A DNA stretch of 60,000 bases from Adiantum capillus-veneris. Lineage: Eukaryota; Streptophyta; Polypodiopsida; Polypodiales; Pteridaceae. Under the pieces are notes generated by a model. It worked only from the letters and a program-made list of their open reading frames with translations, was not told the origin of the DNA and ran no database searches. The position numbers and the translations under genes were made by a program. Positions 10,781-21,098 of this stretch are shown here, piece after piece; the stretch's first letter is position 1, and each line of letters begins with the position of its first letter. The DNA is taken from positions 34,118,396 to 34,178,395 of the forward strand of contig CM043960.1 of NCBI GenBank assembly GCA_014529385.2. Direction: 5' to 3'.

Positions 10781-11424
10781 CCCTCACACTATAGATTGTG
10801 GCTATATAATATCGATGCAGGAAAATCATGTATTGGTGAAGAGTGGAAGCTTTGGGGATGGAAAATTGGTGGGTATTGCTTCTATGCACAAGGTTTTGGT
10901 CAAGGGGATACAACGGTGACCTGGTCAAGTGGTTCCGATTACTACTAAGGGTGGCTTACTTGGATTAAGGGTAGCAACAAAACCATAGTGAGGAGGCAGA
11001 AAAATTGGACTAAGGGCATCCACGGCCGTAGCCTATGGCAAATGGATCTACTTGAGACTATATAGCTTGCAAAGTCTGCTAAAAAGACAAGAGGTACTAT
11101 GGATGGTGCAAATGCCGTGACAATCGGTAGTGAGTTTGAGGTGTGGGAGCTCACAACCATGCCACAAGCTCGGGTCTCCATGAACAAGGGGAAGTGTGGC
11201 ACTTTGGAAGCATTATGGGCCTTAGCTTGTAGGTGGGCAAGGCTGGCTGCACCCAGGGGAAGGCAACTTGACATTGCCACTTGGCCACACCGGTTTGGAG
11301 TTATGAAGGTGAGCAACTTGAACAGTTTTCAGTGGCACTATGGGGATGGCCGATGTGCTATGGTGAGCTGTTGACAGAGGTGTTGGCAAGAGCAGGCTAA
11401 GCTAGAGAGCTTTGAACAAGGCAG
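10338..11424 (+). repeat. Tandem duplication unit A (about 1.09 kb)
   Basis: The unit starts at GCCATCTACAAGCTTCACG and ends before the same motif at 11425. It matches unit B (11425-12240) in order over several hundred bases: CTTGGATGAGAC, AATATAATAATGGTGCTCTAC, TGCTTCTATGCACAAGG, GTGGGAGCTCACAA, and AGCTAGAGAGCTTTGAACA at the end. Unit A alone carries about 200 bp around 10560-10780, including a (CT)n tract at 10748-10778. An open piece at 11099-11374 (block ALWALACRWARLAAP) has a counterpart in B, but its shared residues may simply reflect DNA similarity. Function unknown. Confidence 0.85.
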
Positions 11425-12240
11425 GCCATCTACAGGCTTCACGTTCTTGGATGAGACGATGCCAAGGGCCATACTTTGATGTCAGCCTCGGGTAAAGCAA
11501 GAATATAATAATGGTGCTCTACAATTTTTTTTTGAAATCTGTGTTGTTACTTAAAAAGAAAGTGCTAGAATGGTGGTGTTGCATATCAACTCACCATCAA
11601 GAGCCCCTTAGCATCAACATTGAAATTGATTACCTCTCCTTCACCCTCACAATCTAGATTGTGGCTATATAATATCATTGCATGTAAATCATGTATGGGT
11701 GAAATGTGGCGGCGTCGGGGATGGGAAGCTAGTTGGTATTGCTTCTATGCACAAGGTTTTGGTCAAGGGGATACAACGGCAACCTAGTCAAGTGGTTCCA
11801 ACGGTTACCAAGGGTGGCTCAGTTGGAGTAAGGGTAGCAACAAGACCATAATGAGGAGGCAGCTAAATAGGACTAAGGGTGTCCATGGCCATAGCCTATG
11901 GAAAATGAATCTACTTGACTACATAGCTCACAAAGTCTACTAAAAAGACAACTTGGCGCAGACGCCATGGCAGCAGGTACTAAGCTTGAGGCGTGGGAGC
12001 TCACAATTGTGCCACAAGCTCGGACCTCCATCAAGGCTGGACAAGGGGAATTTTGGCACTTTGGAAGCACTATGGGCCTCAGCTTGCAGGTGGGCAAGGC
12101 GGCGGACTGCACCCTGGGGAAGGTGGCTTGACATAATTGCCATTAGTTTTCAATGGAACAATGGGGGTGATGTGCTATGGCGAGCTATTGAGAGAGGTGT
12201 TGGCAAGAGCAAGCTAAGCTAGAGAGCTTTGAACATGGCC
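11425..12240 (+). repeat. Tandem duplication unit B (about 0.82 kb)
   Basis: Second copy of the unit at 10338-11424, shorter because it lacks about 200 bp including the CT microsatellite. An open piece at 11953-12222 (block ALWASACRWARRRTAP) is parallel to that in unit A. There are many scattered substitutions and small indels, so the duplication is not recent. The right end, AGCTAGAGAGCTTTGAACA, matches the right end of unit A. Confidence 0.85.
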
Positions 12241-12356
12241 AATACAATGGTCGGAGTTTGATCAGGAGGTGTCGTGAAATTTGATAGAGGCAAGTGGCAG
12301 TTTGACCAACAAGTGTCGTGAACTTTGATAGAGGCAAGTGGAACAACTCTCTCCCC

Positions 12357-12398
<42 letters not shown>

Positions 12399-13049
12399 AA
12401 AAATCCCACCATTTTCATCCCTTCTCACTCTACCCTCTCTCTTTGACGTAACATGAATTGAGACAATTGGTCAAGGAATGCATGGGTTAGATAGGGAGGG
12501 CAGCAAAAGGAGGATGAAAGTGGAAACAATGGATAGGCTTGGCACATGCACTTCTTTTGTGTCTTTGTTTGGCTAAAAGAAGTAGGAGTCCACCACTTTT
12601 ATGTCTGCACATTCATCTATTTTCCCTTGAATCCCGATGTGGTGGAAGCCCCCCCCCCCCCCCCCCCGCCTTCATTCACTCACGAACTGAGCCATTGGAT
12701 ATTGTGCCAAGGTAGGAGGCCTTTGCACACATTTTTTTGCAGCTTTATAGAACTGCAATGAGACTTTGGTAGGTTTTTTCTTCGGTAGCTTAGCAGTTTT
12801 ACTTAGCAAACAATGTCAATGAAGGTGCATTGGTGTAGATTTTTCATATTAATGAGACCGTTCGCATCAAGAACTACTGAACAATGGGCTTGCCTGTCAC
12901 CCTATGAGTCAAAATACCACCAATGAGCATGAAGGAAGATGAAGAGGAATTGGGTATCCAAGGTTAAGATGTTGCCCTCCACATTACATTATGTATCATG
13001 CCTTCGTCATCTTGTTGGGCTTTGTGCTGCCAGAATATGCCCTTGGCAT

Positions 13050-13083
<34 letters not shown>

Positions 13084-13224
13084 AGAGAGAGACGTGGATA
13101 GCTACTTCAACAAGTTGTTCGCCATTTGTGTTAACTAGGGTAAAGGGGCCAATAAAAAACCGGCCCCCTCTAATGGGACCCTGGACCCCCCAAGTTTAAA
13201 ATTGTAAAGGTCCAATATTGGGAC
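12241..13224. other. No gene seen; C31A15 tract, C19 tract and (GA)n tract
   Basis: Contains a 45-bp-period direct repeat (GTGTCGTGAAnTTTGATAGAGG at about 12267 and 12312), a C31 run (12358-12388) followed by A15 (12389-12403), a C19 run (12649-12667), and a (GA)n tract at 13051-13093. No conserved protein is visible. Confidence 0.7.
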
Positions 13225-13400
13225 ACAAGTGGCCTTGTGGCGAGGTGGTTAGCTCAGCTCAACTTTAAATCATAACCGTTGGATCCAGGTTCAAGCCTTG
13301 CTGGCTGCCATGTCTCATAATACCCCCTTGGTGTGGCTTTTCACTCACGTCCATTTTTGTTACACATAAAATCTTAGACGTTATTGCGCGTCGTCGTCGT
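13225..13400 (+). mobile_element. tRNA-derived SINE-like sequence
   Basis: TGGCGAGGTGG at 13238-13248 fits a pol III A box and GGTTCAAGCCT at 13288-13298 fits a B box, about 40 bp apart as in tRNA genes. A cloverleaf is not convincing, so a tRNA-derived SINE head is likelier than a tRNA gene. The end is uncertain. Confidence 0.4.
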
Positions 13401-13889
13401 CGAAGCACCGTTTGTGGGTGAGATTTTTACTGTAGGTAGGCATTGATGAGCTCTTCCAATTGCACACATCCAACCCAAAAACGGTGGAGTATGCTGAAAA
13501 CAATTTGCAATGCCCCTTAGGTGGCCTTAAGTTGGGGGTTTTACCCTATGAAAGCAATTAATTAAGGTCATACAAGCACAACTCAATTCAAAAAGTTTTT
13601 TTCACACCTTATGGACACCATGTGTGTCATGGTAAGAGTGAGCTAGAGCTAGTTAAAGATAGTATATTGGAATGATCTTGATATTCTTGGTACCCAAAAT
13701 ACAGCGAGTAAGTGGGGCCAAAGTGGGGGCAATCTCAAGAAATACCCCTTGGCCATTGCAAAGGAAGCAAAAGGGAAAAGAAAAACGGATGGATACCTAT
13801 TGAATGCGAGATAGTTTTGCCTCTCTCTAGCGAAACCGGGCACGGGCGAGTATGGGGTTCTCTTTTTTTTTCTTTAACATACTTCTTTT

Positions 13890-13892
<3 letters not shown>

Positions 13893-13928
<36 letters not shown>
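13893..13928. repeat. (CT)n microsatellite
   Basis: Pure CT tract ahead of the MITE at 14033. The flanking 13400-13890 shows no recognisable gene. Confidence 0.95.
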
Positions 13929-13930
<2 letters not shown>

Positions 13931-14150
13931 GTCAAGCAGTTGTGAGTTTTAATCACCTATTCGGTAGTAATAGGTCGCTCTCTGCCGCTTTCGTCATGTG
14001 GTTGGGCTCTACCATGCGCTGGCTAGCTCACCCTCGCGACTATTTGACATCCCCCTTGTCAAGTGGGATCAACGGTCCACGGTCGTCGAACGATGTGAAC
14101 CGTCCGTTTATTCTTAAGAACAAAAAGATTCTGACTGTTTGAGCCCTCGT

Positions 14151-14214
14151 GATTTGAACCCACCACCCTCACCATCGGAGGCCATGAATCTCCGATTAAT
14201 CTATCGCGCGCCAC
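14151..14214 (-). repeat. tRNA-like A/B-box signature inside the MITE
   Basis: On the minus strand, GTGGCGCGCGATAG (14214-14201) resembles an A box and GGGTTCAAATC (14161-14151) a B box, about 40 bp apart. This may be a small SINE insertion or a chance pol III promoter carried by the MITE. No acceptor stem was found. Confidence 0.35.
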
Positions 14215-14265
14215 TTGAAATGGAGGTGTGAACATAGAATCATATAGCAAAAATGACGGGGTGCG

Positions 14266-14485
14266 GATCACATGGTGTTCACTATGAAATCACTTTGCGA
14301 TGGTCAAGGTCACATTGCAATCACTTCGGGATGGTCGAGGTCACACAGTAATCACTTTGTAATGGGTGGGTTCACAAGGTGATCACATGTTGATTAGGAT
14401 TCACACGGGGATCACTTGACGGTCACTTGATGTTCACATCAAATTTATTTGGGGTTCACTCTAATTGTGATCACATGGTGATCAC
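14266..14485. repeat. Degenerate short-period array of GATCACTT/GGTCACA motifs
   Basis: Roughly a dozen diverged copies of TCAC/GTGA-containing words occur (TGGTGTTCACT, GGTCACATTG, GGTGATCACAT, GGGGATCACTTG and others), spaced about 20-35 bp. Several copies contain the palindrome GTGATCAC or GATC cores. This is the internal part of the MITE. Confidence 0.55.
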
Positions 14486-14813
14486 TTGGGGATTAAACCG
14501 TTATCAAACGGTGCAAAACCAATCCCGCCGCCCCCAATTTATAGGGACCATTGATCCCACCTGACGGAGAGGGTGTCAAATAATCGCGAGGCTAGCTCAT
14601 CTTTGTCCACACATGAGTACATGTTGTGGATGGGCCTCAAGGTCCGGGGAAAGACTGCTGCTGCAGATGGACATGAACCAGGGCGTAGATGGACATGAAG
14701 CAGGGCTAATGATAGGCATGGTGTGCGATCGTATTGATTACAAGATGCTTTGTTTTTTAGAGTAAAAGTGTGTGTGGAGAGGAAAAGTATGCGCTACAAG
14801 CGGCAGGGAGAGA

Positions 14814-14816
<3 letters not shown>

Positions 14817-14879
<63 letters not shown>

Positions 14880-15271
14880 GATATTTCTCCATGCAAGGGT
14901 AGGGCCAGCAACCTACACAGACGCTTGAACTGTGTGCAAGGCAAGGCCTAGATGCAGCCACTCTCTCTCTCTCTCTATGTGTGTGTGTGTGTGTCTCAAG
15001 CATGCACAAACACGTACACACTCTTTCTCTTGCTAATGTGGATATGCGGGAGTGGCAAGGGAGAGAAGGCGGAGGGGGTGATGTGCATAGCTAGCTATCG
15101 TAATAGCGATAGGCATTTTGCCTCCAAAACCCTCGTGTCATAACTTCTTCGGATACCCTGGACTTTGGAGCTGGTGAGAACTTTCAAAACACCCCGTGGC
15201 TTGCAATTAATTTCATTTGTCTTTGTTATCTTCCTGTCTCATAGACTAATTATTCAAGGCATCACACCACG

Positions 15272-15342
<71 letters not shown>

Positions 15343-15434
15343 CACACACTAAAAGCAAGCAAACGAGGCACTGGTTGGAAAATGAATTTAAAAAAAAAAA
15401 CTTGTAAGAAATTTAAGTACTCCTCTTCTTCTTC

Positions 15435-15515
<81 letters not shown>
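14817..15515. repeat. Microsatellite cluster: (GA)n, (CT)n, (TG)n, (CA)n, (CT)n(CA)n
   Basis: Tracts are 14817-14876 (GA, 60 bp), 14961-14976 (CT), 14978-14994 (TG), about 15275-15340 (AC, 66 bp), 15435-15453 (CT) and 15453-15515 (CA with one interruption). No gene is seen among them; all frames are low-complexity. Confidence 0.95.
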
Positions 15516-15517
<2 letters not shown>

Positions 15518-15688
15518 TTGATGATGTTGCCATGTTGCACCCTCTCTATCTCTAACACACATCCACACCTCTCCTTGTATTTGTATATGAATTTTGCCTG
15601 CTTACATCATCCTAATAAAGCTTGATATAGCTTGCTCATTTCCCCTTTGCAAGGGAGATTGAATTAAGATCGAAATTATCTAGCCACA

Positions 15689-15946
15689 ATGCAAAATGTG
15701 CAAGTTTCACCGTCCGGTTCCTTTAATGCTAGTGTTTTGCATTGGACGCTTATGCATCATGAGGGCTCAAAATATAAGGTCATGCGCCAAGCAATTATCG
15801 CATGGTCACGTGTTGATGACTTTTTTCAAGGTGAAGGCAAGATCGAAGGCTATGACAAGGTGTTCAACAAATACATGCGCCATAGTCACCATCCCAATAT
15901 AATAAAGAGGCTGCTCAATGATGTGTGGATTGAAAACATGGTGTAA
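15689..15946 (+). CDS. Unrecognised 85-residue open frame
   Basis: The frame has mixed, non-repetitive composition (e.g. VDDFFQGEGKIEGYDKVFNK, then HSHHPNIIKRLLNDVWIEN) unlike the surrounding low-complexity DNA. I do not recognise the family. It stops a few bases before the 147-bp duplication that leads into the gypsy 5' LTR. It could be a fragment of a host or TE gene caught at the edge of the element, or chance. Confidence 0.2.
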   Translation: MQNVQVSPSGSFNASVLHWTLMHHEGSKYKVMRQAIIAWSRVDDFFQGEGKIEGYDKVFNKYMRHSHHPNIIKRLLNDVWIENMV

Positions 15947-15951
15947 GTGTG

Positions 15952-16246
15952 TTGTGGTTATCACAAGTTTGTTGGAGTCAAGTTGTAATCAAGCCCTTGC
16001 AAATTCATGCCTACACCTTATAGGTATGTTGGAGTTTGAATCTATAATACAAACGGCTTTTGGAGGGGGGACCGCGGCTCCAAGTAAATCCGGTCCTCCT
16101 TGTGGTTATCACAAGTTTGTTGGAGTCAAGTTGTAATCAAGCCCTTGCAAATTCATGCCTACACCTTATAGGTATGTTGGAGTTTGAATCTATAATACAA
16201 ACGGCTTTTGGAGGGGGGACCGCGGCTCCAAGTAAATCCGGTCCTC
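15952..16246 (+). repeat. Perfect 147-bp tandem duplication, period 148
   Basis: 15952-16098 and 16100-16246 are identical by inspection (TTGTGGTTATCACAAG start, CCGGTCCTC end). The second half of each unit (from GAATCTATAATAC) is LTR sequence; the first half is not in the other LTR copies. Confidence 0.95.
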
Positions 16247-16429
16247 AACTATCTCTAATACTCTCTCTTGCTAAAGTATTGTTCATGCCAAGTTAATTAA
16301 GTACTATGTTTAGATTGCTACCATCAATTAAGTTCACCCTCTATGTTCTCAAAGTAATCTCACAAAAAATGCTCACTCTAATTCTCTTAATTTCGTTATT
16401 CTCAAAGTTCATAGGCCATTTCCATTACA
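16037..16429 (+). repeat. Truncated 5' LTR
   Basis: The 3' part of the LTR (GGAGGGGGGACCG block, CAAGTTAATTAAGTA, AAAGTTCATAGGCC, ending CCATTACA) matches the last part of the 3' LTR. Upstream of GAATCTATAATAC the match is lost, so roughly the first 1.1 kb is missing, and the junction is complicated by the 147-bp duplication. Confidence 0.8.
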
Positions 16430-16430
16430 T

Positions 16431-16443
16431 TGGTATTAGAGCA
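16431..16443 (+). promoter_or_regulatory. Primer-binding site, initiator-tRNA-Met type
   Basis: TGGTATTAGAGCA lies one base after the LTR end and differs by one base from the plant iMet PBS TGGTATCAGAGC. Confidence 0.85.
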
Positions 16444-16767
16444 TTTGGTTTCTCTTTTCTTGCTTAAAGAGAGAGGTCCTTAAGTACCATATTAATGGTT
16501 GATTTTGTAAATTATATTAGGGTAAGTGGGACTGGGATCTATTATCGGTTTTGTTGAGGCCACTATGTGGGATATGGTGTACATCTGAGGAGCTTTGGTC
16601 TTAATAATGGGGTCTTTTTAGAGTTGCCTACGGCTTTACCATTATTGAGCCATAAGAAGTCCAAAAGGAGCTAGCCCTCGGCAATTATCCAATATTAGAC
16701 CCACTCCACTACTAAGGTTTTGAATTGCCAAAGAATATACTAAGTAAACACATAAGTGTAATTAGCA

Positions 16768-17821
16768 TGGCTGACAATAACCAAGAGAGTAGAGTAAACG
16801 TTGATACTTTGATTTTTCACATGAAGGAGCTAATGATGATGCCCCCATGTTTGTCAATTATCTTGTTACTAGGTTGTAGCAAGCTATGGGCAACCCTGCT
16901 TTGCAAGCCAAAGTTACTCAACAACTTCATGCTTATGGGATTATCCTTCCTCTCCAAGAGGAGAGAGAGCTTAGGATTGATGAGACCCCCAAAAGAATAA
17001 TCTCTCCCATACAAGAGGAGGAATCCAAAGAACAAGAAAGTAATGAATCCCTAAGTTCCTATAAAGATGTGGCTCCATGAAGATGACGGTCTAGACGATC
17101 GCCAACTCCTTCCAAGAGGAAACGGTCAACACACAATCCTTCTCCTCGTCACTTTGAAAGGTAAGAGAGGAAAAAAAGAAAGAAAAGGTCAAAAAAGAGG
17201 TCACCCTCTTCTCCTTCTTCTTCACCTTCCTCCTCTTCCGATGAAAGCTATGGCTATTCTCCTAGAGAATACAAGAGGGGAGGACATAGCAAATCATACC
17301 CTGCAGGGCAAAGGTCACAAAAGCTCAAGAAGTTCAAAGAGGGAGGAAAGAGTATCTCTTTTCTCACCTATGATGGCACCTTTGGTGCCACCAACAAAGT
17401 ATTTGCCTTCATCCAGCAATTTGATGCGGCCTTTGGAGAGGAGGGCTTCACGGAGTCCTCCAAGCTATGCCATGTAGATATGCACTTCCAAAAATTGGCT
17501 CGTCAATGGTGGGTTAGCCTTCGTGGCAACAACGAAGCCCCCAAGACATGAAAAACTCTATGAGTTTCCATCATGAAGCAATTCCTTGCAAGCGATGCAA
17601 ATGAGAAAGTACTTACCGAATGGTGCAGTTTGAAGCTTCTCTCCCATGATTCTATTCACAAATATGTGGACAAGTTTTGGGATTTACATCTCAAGGCTAC
17701 TGTCTTCCAAAAGATAGACTTTGGCGAGAAAAATTAACAATTTTGTGCGGGATTACTTGAGAAAGCCGAGTATGTCAACTCCCAACGGCCTGGTTTTATT
17801 ACCGAAGTAATCCACCACACC
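16768..17821 (+). pseudogene. Gypsy gag (N-terminal and central part), frameshifted
   Basis: Starts at MADNNQESRVNV (16768). The reading shifts near 16840, continues from 16886 (NPALQAKVTQQLHAYG), then passes through stops and shifts into a basic Ser/Arg-rich linker (about 17090-17280). It then enters the retrotransposon gag domain (about 17330-17820): a FLTYDGTFG-like entry, ARQWWVSLRG, and an FCAGLLEKAEYV-like end at 17742-17772 leading directly into the frame at 17822. Gag would form the virus-like particle and bind RNA. At least four breaks are visible, including a TAG in the first part. Confidence 0.65.
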
Positions 17822-18484
17822 ATGGTTGCTTTCCGCATCAATTTCCAACAAGGGGCTAGACGGAATGTCAAGCCCATAAGAAACAAATACAAAAGTGATG
17901 CAAAGAAGAAAACCAATGCCCAAAATTCTTCTCAAGGTAATTCCGATAACAACAACAACACCAATCAGTCCAAGGGAAAGGGAGTTTACAAAGGTAAAAA
18001 CAAACTCTCTCCTAAAGAGCTTGAAGCTTTTTGCAAGGACCATAAGTGTTTAAAGTGTGAGGAGCAAGGACATGGCTATCGTTCTTGCCCTAAGAGAAAT
18101 GCCCGCAGTGAGACTCCTAGAGCTTCCACCATCGAAGCTCCAGAAGAGGATGCTCATTGCAAAGGATCACCTCTCTCCTATGCTTGGGGAAAGGTAAGGG
18201 AACATGATGCCTTCATCTTGTTTGACCCTCCCCCTACTCACAACTTCATATCAACGGAGTTGGACACCAAGTTGGGTAATCAAGCTTTTGAGATGGGAGA
18301 TACTATCAGTGTTGACACAACCTTCAAGGGACAGCAAGCCTCCGTTACTCCCTTGATTGGAAAGTTGAGGCTTCATGTCCAAATCTATGTCAACAAAGAA
18401 GACTTTTTCATCTCTCCTCTCCACCATGAGGATGCTATCCTAGGGGCCACCATGGTTCACTCAACCGCATGGCTGCCAACATGA
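17822..18484 (+). pseudogene. Gag zinc knuckle and retropepsin in one open frame
   Basis: This is 220 residues continuing gag. Residues 76-89 form a CCHC zinc knuckle (C-X2-C-X4-H-X4-C, CLKCEEQGHGYRSC, 18047-18088) for nucleic-acid binding. The retropepsin follows: the active-site loop reads ILFDPPPTHNFIS (residues 132-144). The catalytic Asp (codon 18224-18226) is present, but the family D-S/T-G has become D-P-P. The C-terminal ILGATMVH block matches ILGxxW-type boxes. Gag and pol appear to have been one frame, as is common in chromoviruses. The replaced S-G makes protease activity unlikely. Confidence 0.82.
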
Positions 18485-18698
18485 AGTTCCCTAAAAGGAG
18501 AATCTACTTCACATACAGGGGAAAGAGCATATATATAGATGTTAATGAGTCGGGACGTACTATACCGCTTGTAAATTCACCGGCTTTTGATAAGTCAATG
18601 AAAATCTAGGTTTCTACGTACATGATTTTGTCAAAGAATCCACTAATGACGATAATGATTTATCAAATGAAAATGGCAGGAACCAAGAAGAGTTAGGC

Positions 18699-19534
18699 TT
18701 GCCTACTTTTCTAAATGGACTCGACGATGTTTTTATCGATGATATCCCTATGGACTTACCTCCAAAACGAGGGGATGAGGACCATCAAATTGAGCTCCTA
18801 CTAGGAAGCTCACTGCCTAACAAGTCTCCTTTCCCAAGCTCAACAAGAGGAGATCATGAGGCAAGTACAAGAATTGGTAGACAAAGGGATGGTGAGGCCT
18901 AGCTCCTCTCCCTTTTGTTCTCCGGTCCTTTTAGTGCAAAAGAAAACATACCGTTTGTCTGTGACTATCGAGCACTAAACCATATCACTATCAAAAACTG
19001 ATTTCCCATGCCTCGGGTAGAAGATCTGTTTGATAAGCTACAAGGCTCTACCTATTTTAGTAGGATTGACCTTAAAATTGGCTATCATCAAATAAGGATA
19101 GTGGATGAAGATATCCTAAAGACCGCATTTTGTACAACGTTTGGTCTTCATGAATATCTAGTCATGCCTTTTGTCTTGACCAATGCACTGCCACATTCAA
19201 TCGTTTGATGGAGAAAATATTTAGACCCTATCGCAAGTTCACTGGAGTGTTCTTTGATGATATCATCATCTACTCCAAGTCCTTGGAGGCACACGAGTAA
19301 CATCTCCAAGTGATTTTTCATGCATTGAGGGAGAACAAGCTTTTTTTAAACCAAAAGAAAAGCGAATTTTTCCTTCAAGAGATTCAATACTTAGGTCATA
19401 TTATCTCTCAAGATGGTATCCGTATTGATTCATCAAAGTTAGAGGTAATAAAAGCTGGCCTAATCATGAGCTCAGAAGCTTTATTTGTATGTGTGCATAC
19501 TATAGATGCTTCATGGAAAAATTTTCTCAAATAG
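18699..19534 (+). pseudogene. Gypsy reverse transcriptase, split over three frames
   Basis: The start is an LPPKRGDEDHQIELLLGS block (18757-18810). A shift near 18830 leads into the palm: [20 protein letters not shown] (first catalytic Asp), GYHQIRI, and [18 protein letters not shown] (19008-19170). Another shift near 19190 leads to the FFDD catalytic box (19250-19261), then LFLNQKKSEFFLQEIQYLGH (thumb, 19340-19400) and a stop after about 19460. All catalytic Asp are visible but no single frame covers the domain. Confidence 0.85.
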
Positions 19535-19650
19535 TAGGATGATTACATGAATTAACAAAGAAGAACGTTAAGTATTCATGGATTGCTAAGGAGAAAAATT
19601 CTTTTGACAAGCTCAAAGAGAAGCTTACCTCTCAATCTCAACCAGTCCTC

Positions 19651-20019
19651 ATGCTTTCGAATCTCTCAAAACCATTTGAGGTCCAATGTGATGCTTGTGG
19701 TGATTGCCTTGGAGCAGTCTTGCTTCAAGAAGGGCATGCCATAGCATATGAGAGCCGAAGACTCAATACGGATGAATGGGTCTTGGGCATTTATGAGAAA
19801 GAGCTTTTAGTTGTTCTACATGCTCTAGACACATGGAAGCACTATCTTTTGGGGACTCCATTTATTTTGCGAACGGACCACCAAAGTCTCAAGTACTTCA
19901 TGACGCAAACCAAGCTTTCCTACAAACAAATGAGGTGGGCAAATTTTCTTTCGCAATTTTATTTTCATATTGCTCACATTGCTGGTAAGCACAATCAAGT
20001 GGCTGATGCACTTTCATGA
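19651..20019 (+). pseudogene. Gypsy RNase H domain, intact frame
   Basis: This 123-residue RT-RNase H domain would degrade the RNA strand during cDNA synthesis. Motifs are VQCDACGDCLGAVLLQ (first Asp), YEKELLVVLHAL (Glu), LRTDHQSLKY (Asp) and the end block NQVADALS (Asp). It is the best preserved enzyme domain of the element. It ends in a stop (TGA, 20017-20019) where the family normally continues into integrase. Confidence 0.85.
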
Positions 20020-20169
20020 CGACCAAAAGTTAATGTGATGTCTATAGCAACTCACAATGATCTATTTTCTATGATAGATAAGTATGCTACTGACCCTGAC
20101 TTTAAAGATGTAATGGCATCCCTTGCTTTGGGGAAGAAAGGGGAACCATTCACCTTGTAGGATGGTTAT

Positions 20170-20990
20170 CTTCTCCATGGCAATAGGCTATGTGTCACCC
20201 ACGCCCTTCGTGAGAAAGTCATGTATGAATCCCATGTTCCTCTCTATGCGGGGCATAGAGGCATTCAATCTACTCTCCAAGAGTAGAGACATACTTCTCT
20301 TGGCCTACCATGAAAGTGGACATACAAGAGTATGTTTCAAAATATGTGGTAGGCCCAAAGACTAAGTATGATAGAGGAAAGAAACTTGGATTGCTCCAGC
20401 CATTGCCAATCCCTAATTCACCATGGGACAGAATATCCATGGATTTTATCTTTGGATTACCCAAGTCTATCCATAGGAATATGGGAATATAGACAATAGT
20501 CGACATGTTTAGAAAACAAGCACACTTTATTCCTGTCAAAAAGACTATTAAGGCACACCAAATGGCAACCCTCTTCATATCTCAGATTTTCAAACACCAT
20601 GGATTACCAATATCCATCATGTCAGATAGAGATCCTAGAATGACTAGTAATTTTTGGAAAGGTCTCTTTGAAAATCTAGGTACAAGATTGGATTTCTCTT
20701 CAGCCTATCATCCACAAACTGATGGCCAAAGTGAGATAGCCAACCTTATGATACTCGATCTACTAAAGAATTATGTTACAGAAGTAGATCAACCCTCACA
20801 ATGGGAGAAGTACTTACCCCTTGTAGAGTATGTGTACAATAATAATGTCCATACTACTACGGAAAAATCACCTTTTGAGATCATAGAGGGAGGACCTAAA
20901 AGTCCCTTGCTACTTAAAGTACATGGGAAGATATTCATTGCTGATGAGTATAGACGTGACCTACAAGAATCTTTTCAAAAAGGTTAAGGA
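20170..20990 (+). pseudogene. Gypsy integrase, catalytic core present, zinc finger damaged
   Basis: The N-terminal zinc-binding region is split over frames. Its His pair is visible (HVPLYAGHRG, about 20235), but the Cys pair expected after YVSK is read KYVVGPKTK, so both cysteines are lost. The core follows: SMDF (Asp codon 20441-20443), IMSDRDPR (Asp 20625-20627) and HPQTDGQSE (Glu 20733-20735). The last two give D-X35-E, the standard retroviral/gypsy spacing. A TAG after the first Asp block (20490-20492) and a stop at 20985-20987 break the frame. Confidence 0.85.
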
Positions 20991-21098
20991 GGCTATATCG
21001 ATCTCTCAACAAAGGCAAAAGTTGTTGCTGACAAGCACATTAAGAGCCTTAACGTTCAAATAAAATGATTGGGTCTTCTTTAAGTTTTCCAAGCTTGA

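Larger units (their letters stand above)
14033..14590. mobile_element. Mutator-like MITE with 47-bp inverted ends and 11-bp target duplication
   Basis: Left end 14033-14079 and right end 14544-14590 are inverted repeats (about 80 % identical), both starting CTCGCGAYTATTTGACA. Outside lie GCTAGCTCACC (14022-14032) and GCTAGCTCATC (14591-14601), a direct repeat identical at 10 of 11 positions. Target duplications of 8-11 bp with long terminal inverted repeats point to the Mutator (MULE) superfamily. At 558 bp with no transposase it is non-autonomous. Inside are a tRNA-like pol III signature and a degenerate array (see separate entries). Confidence 0.82.

Noticed and set aside
16060-16296. Open frames repeating VVITSLLESSCNQALANSCL
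   Set aside because: Generated by the perfect 147-bp tandem duplication of LTR-junction DNA; no coding evidence.
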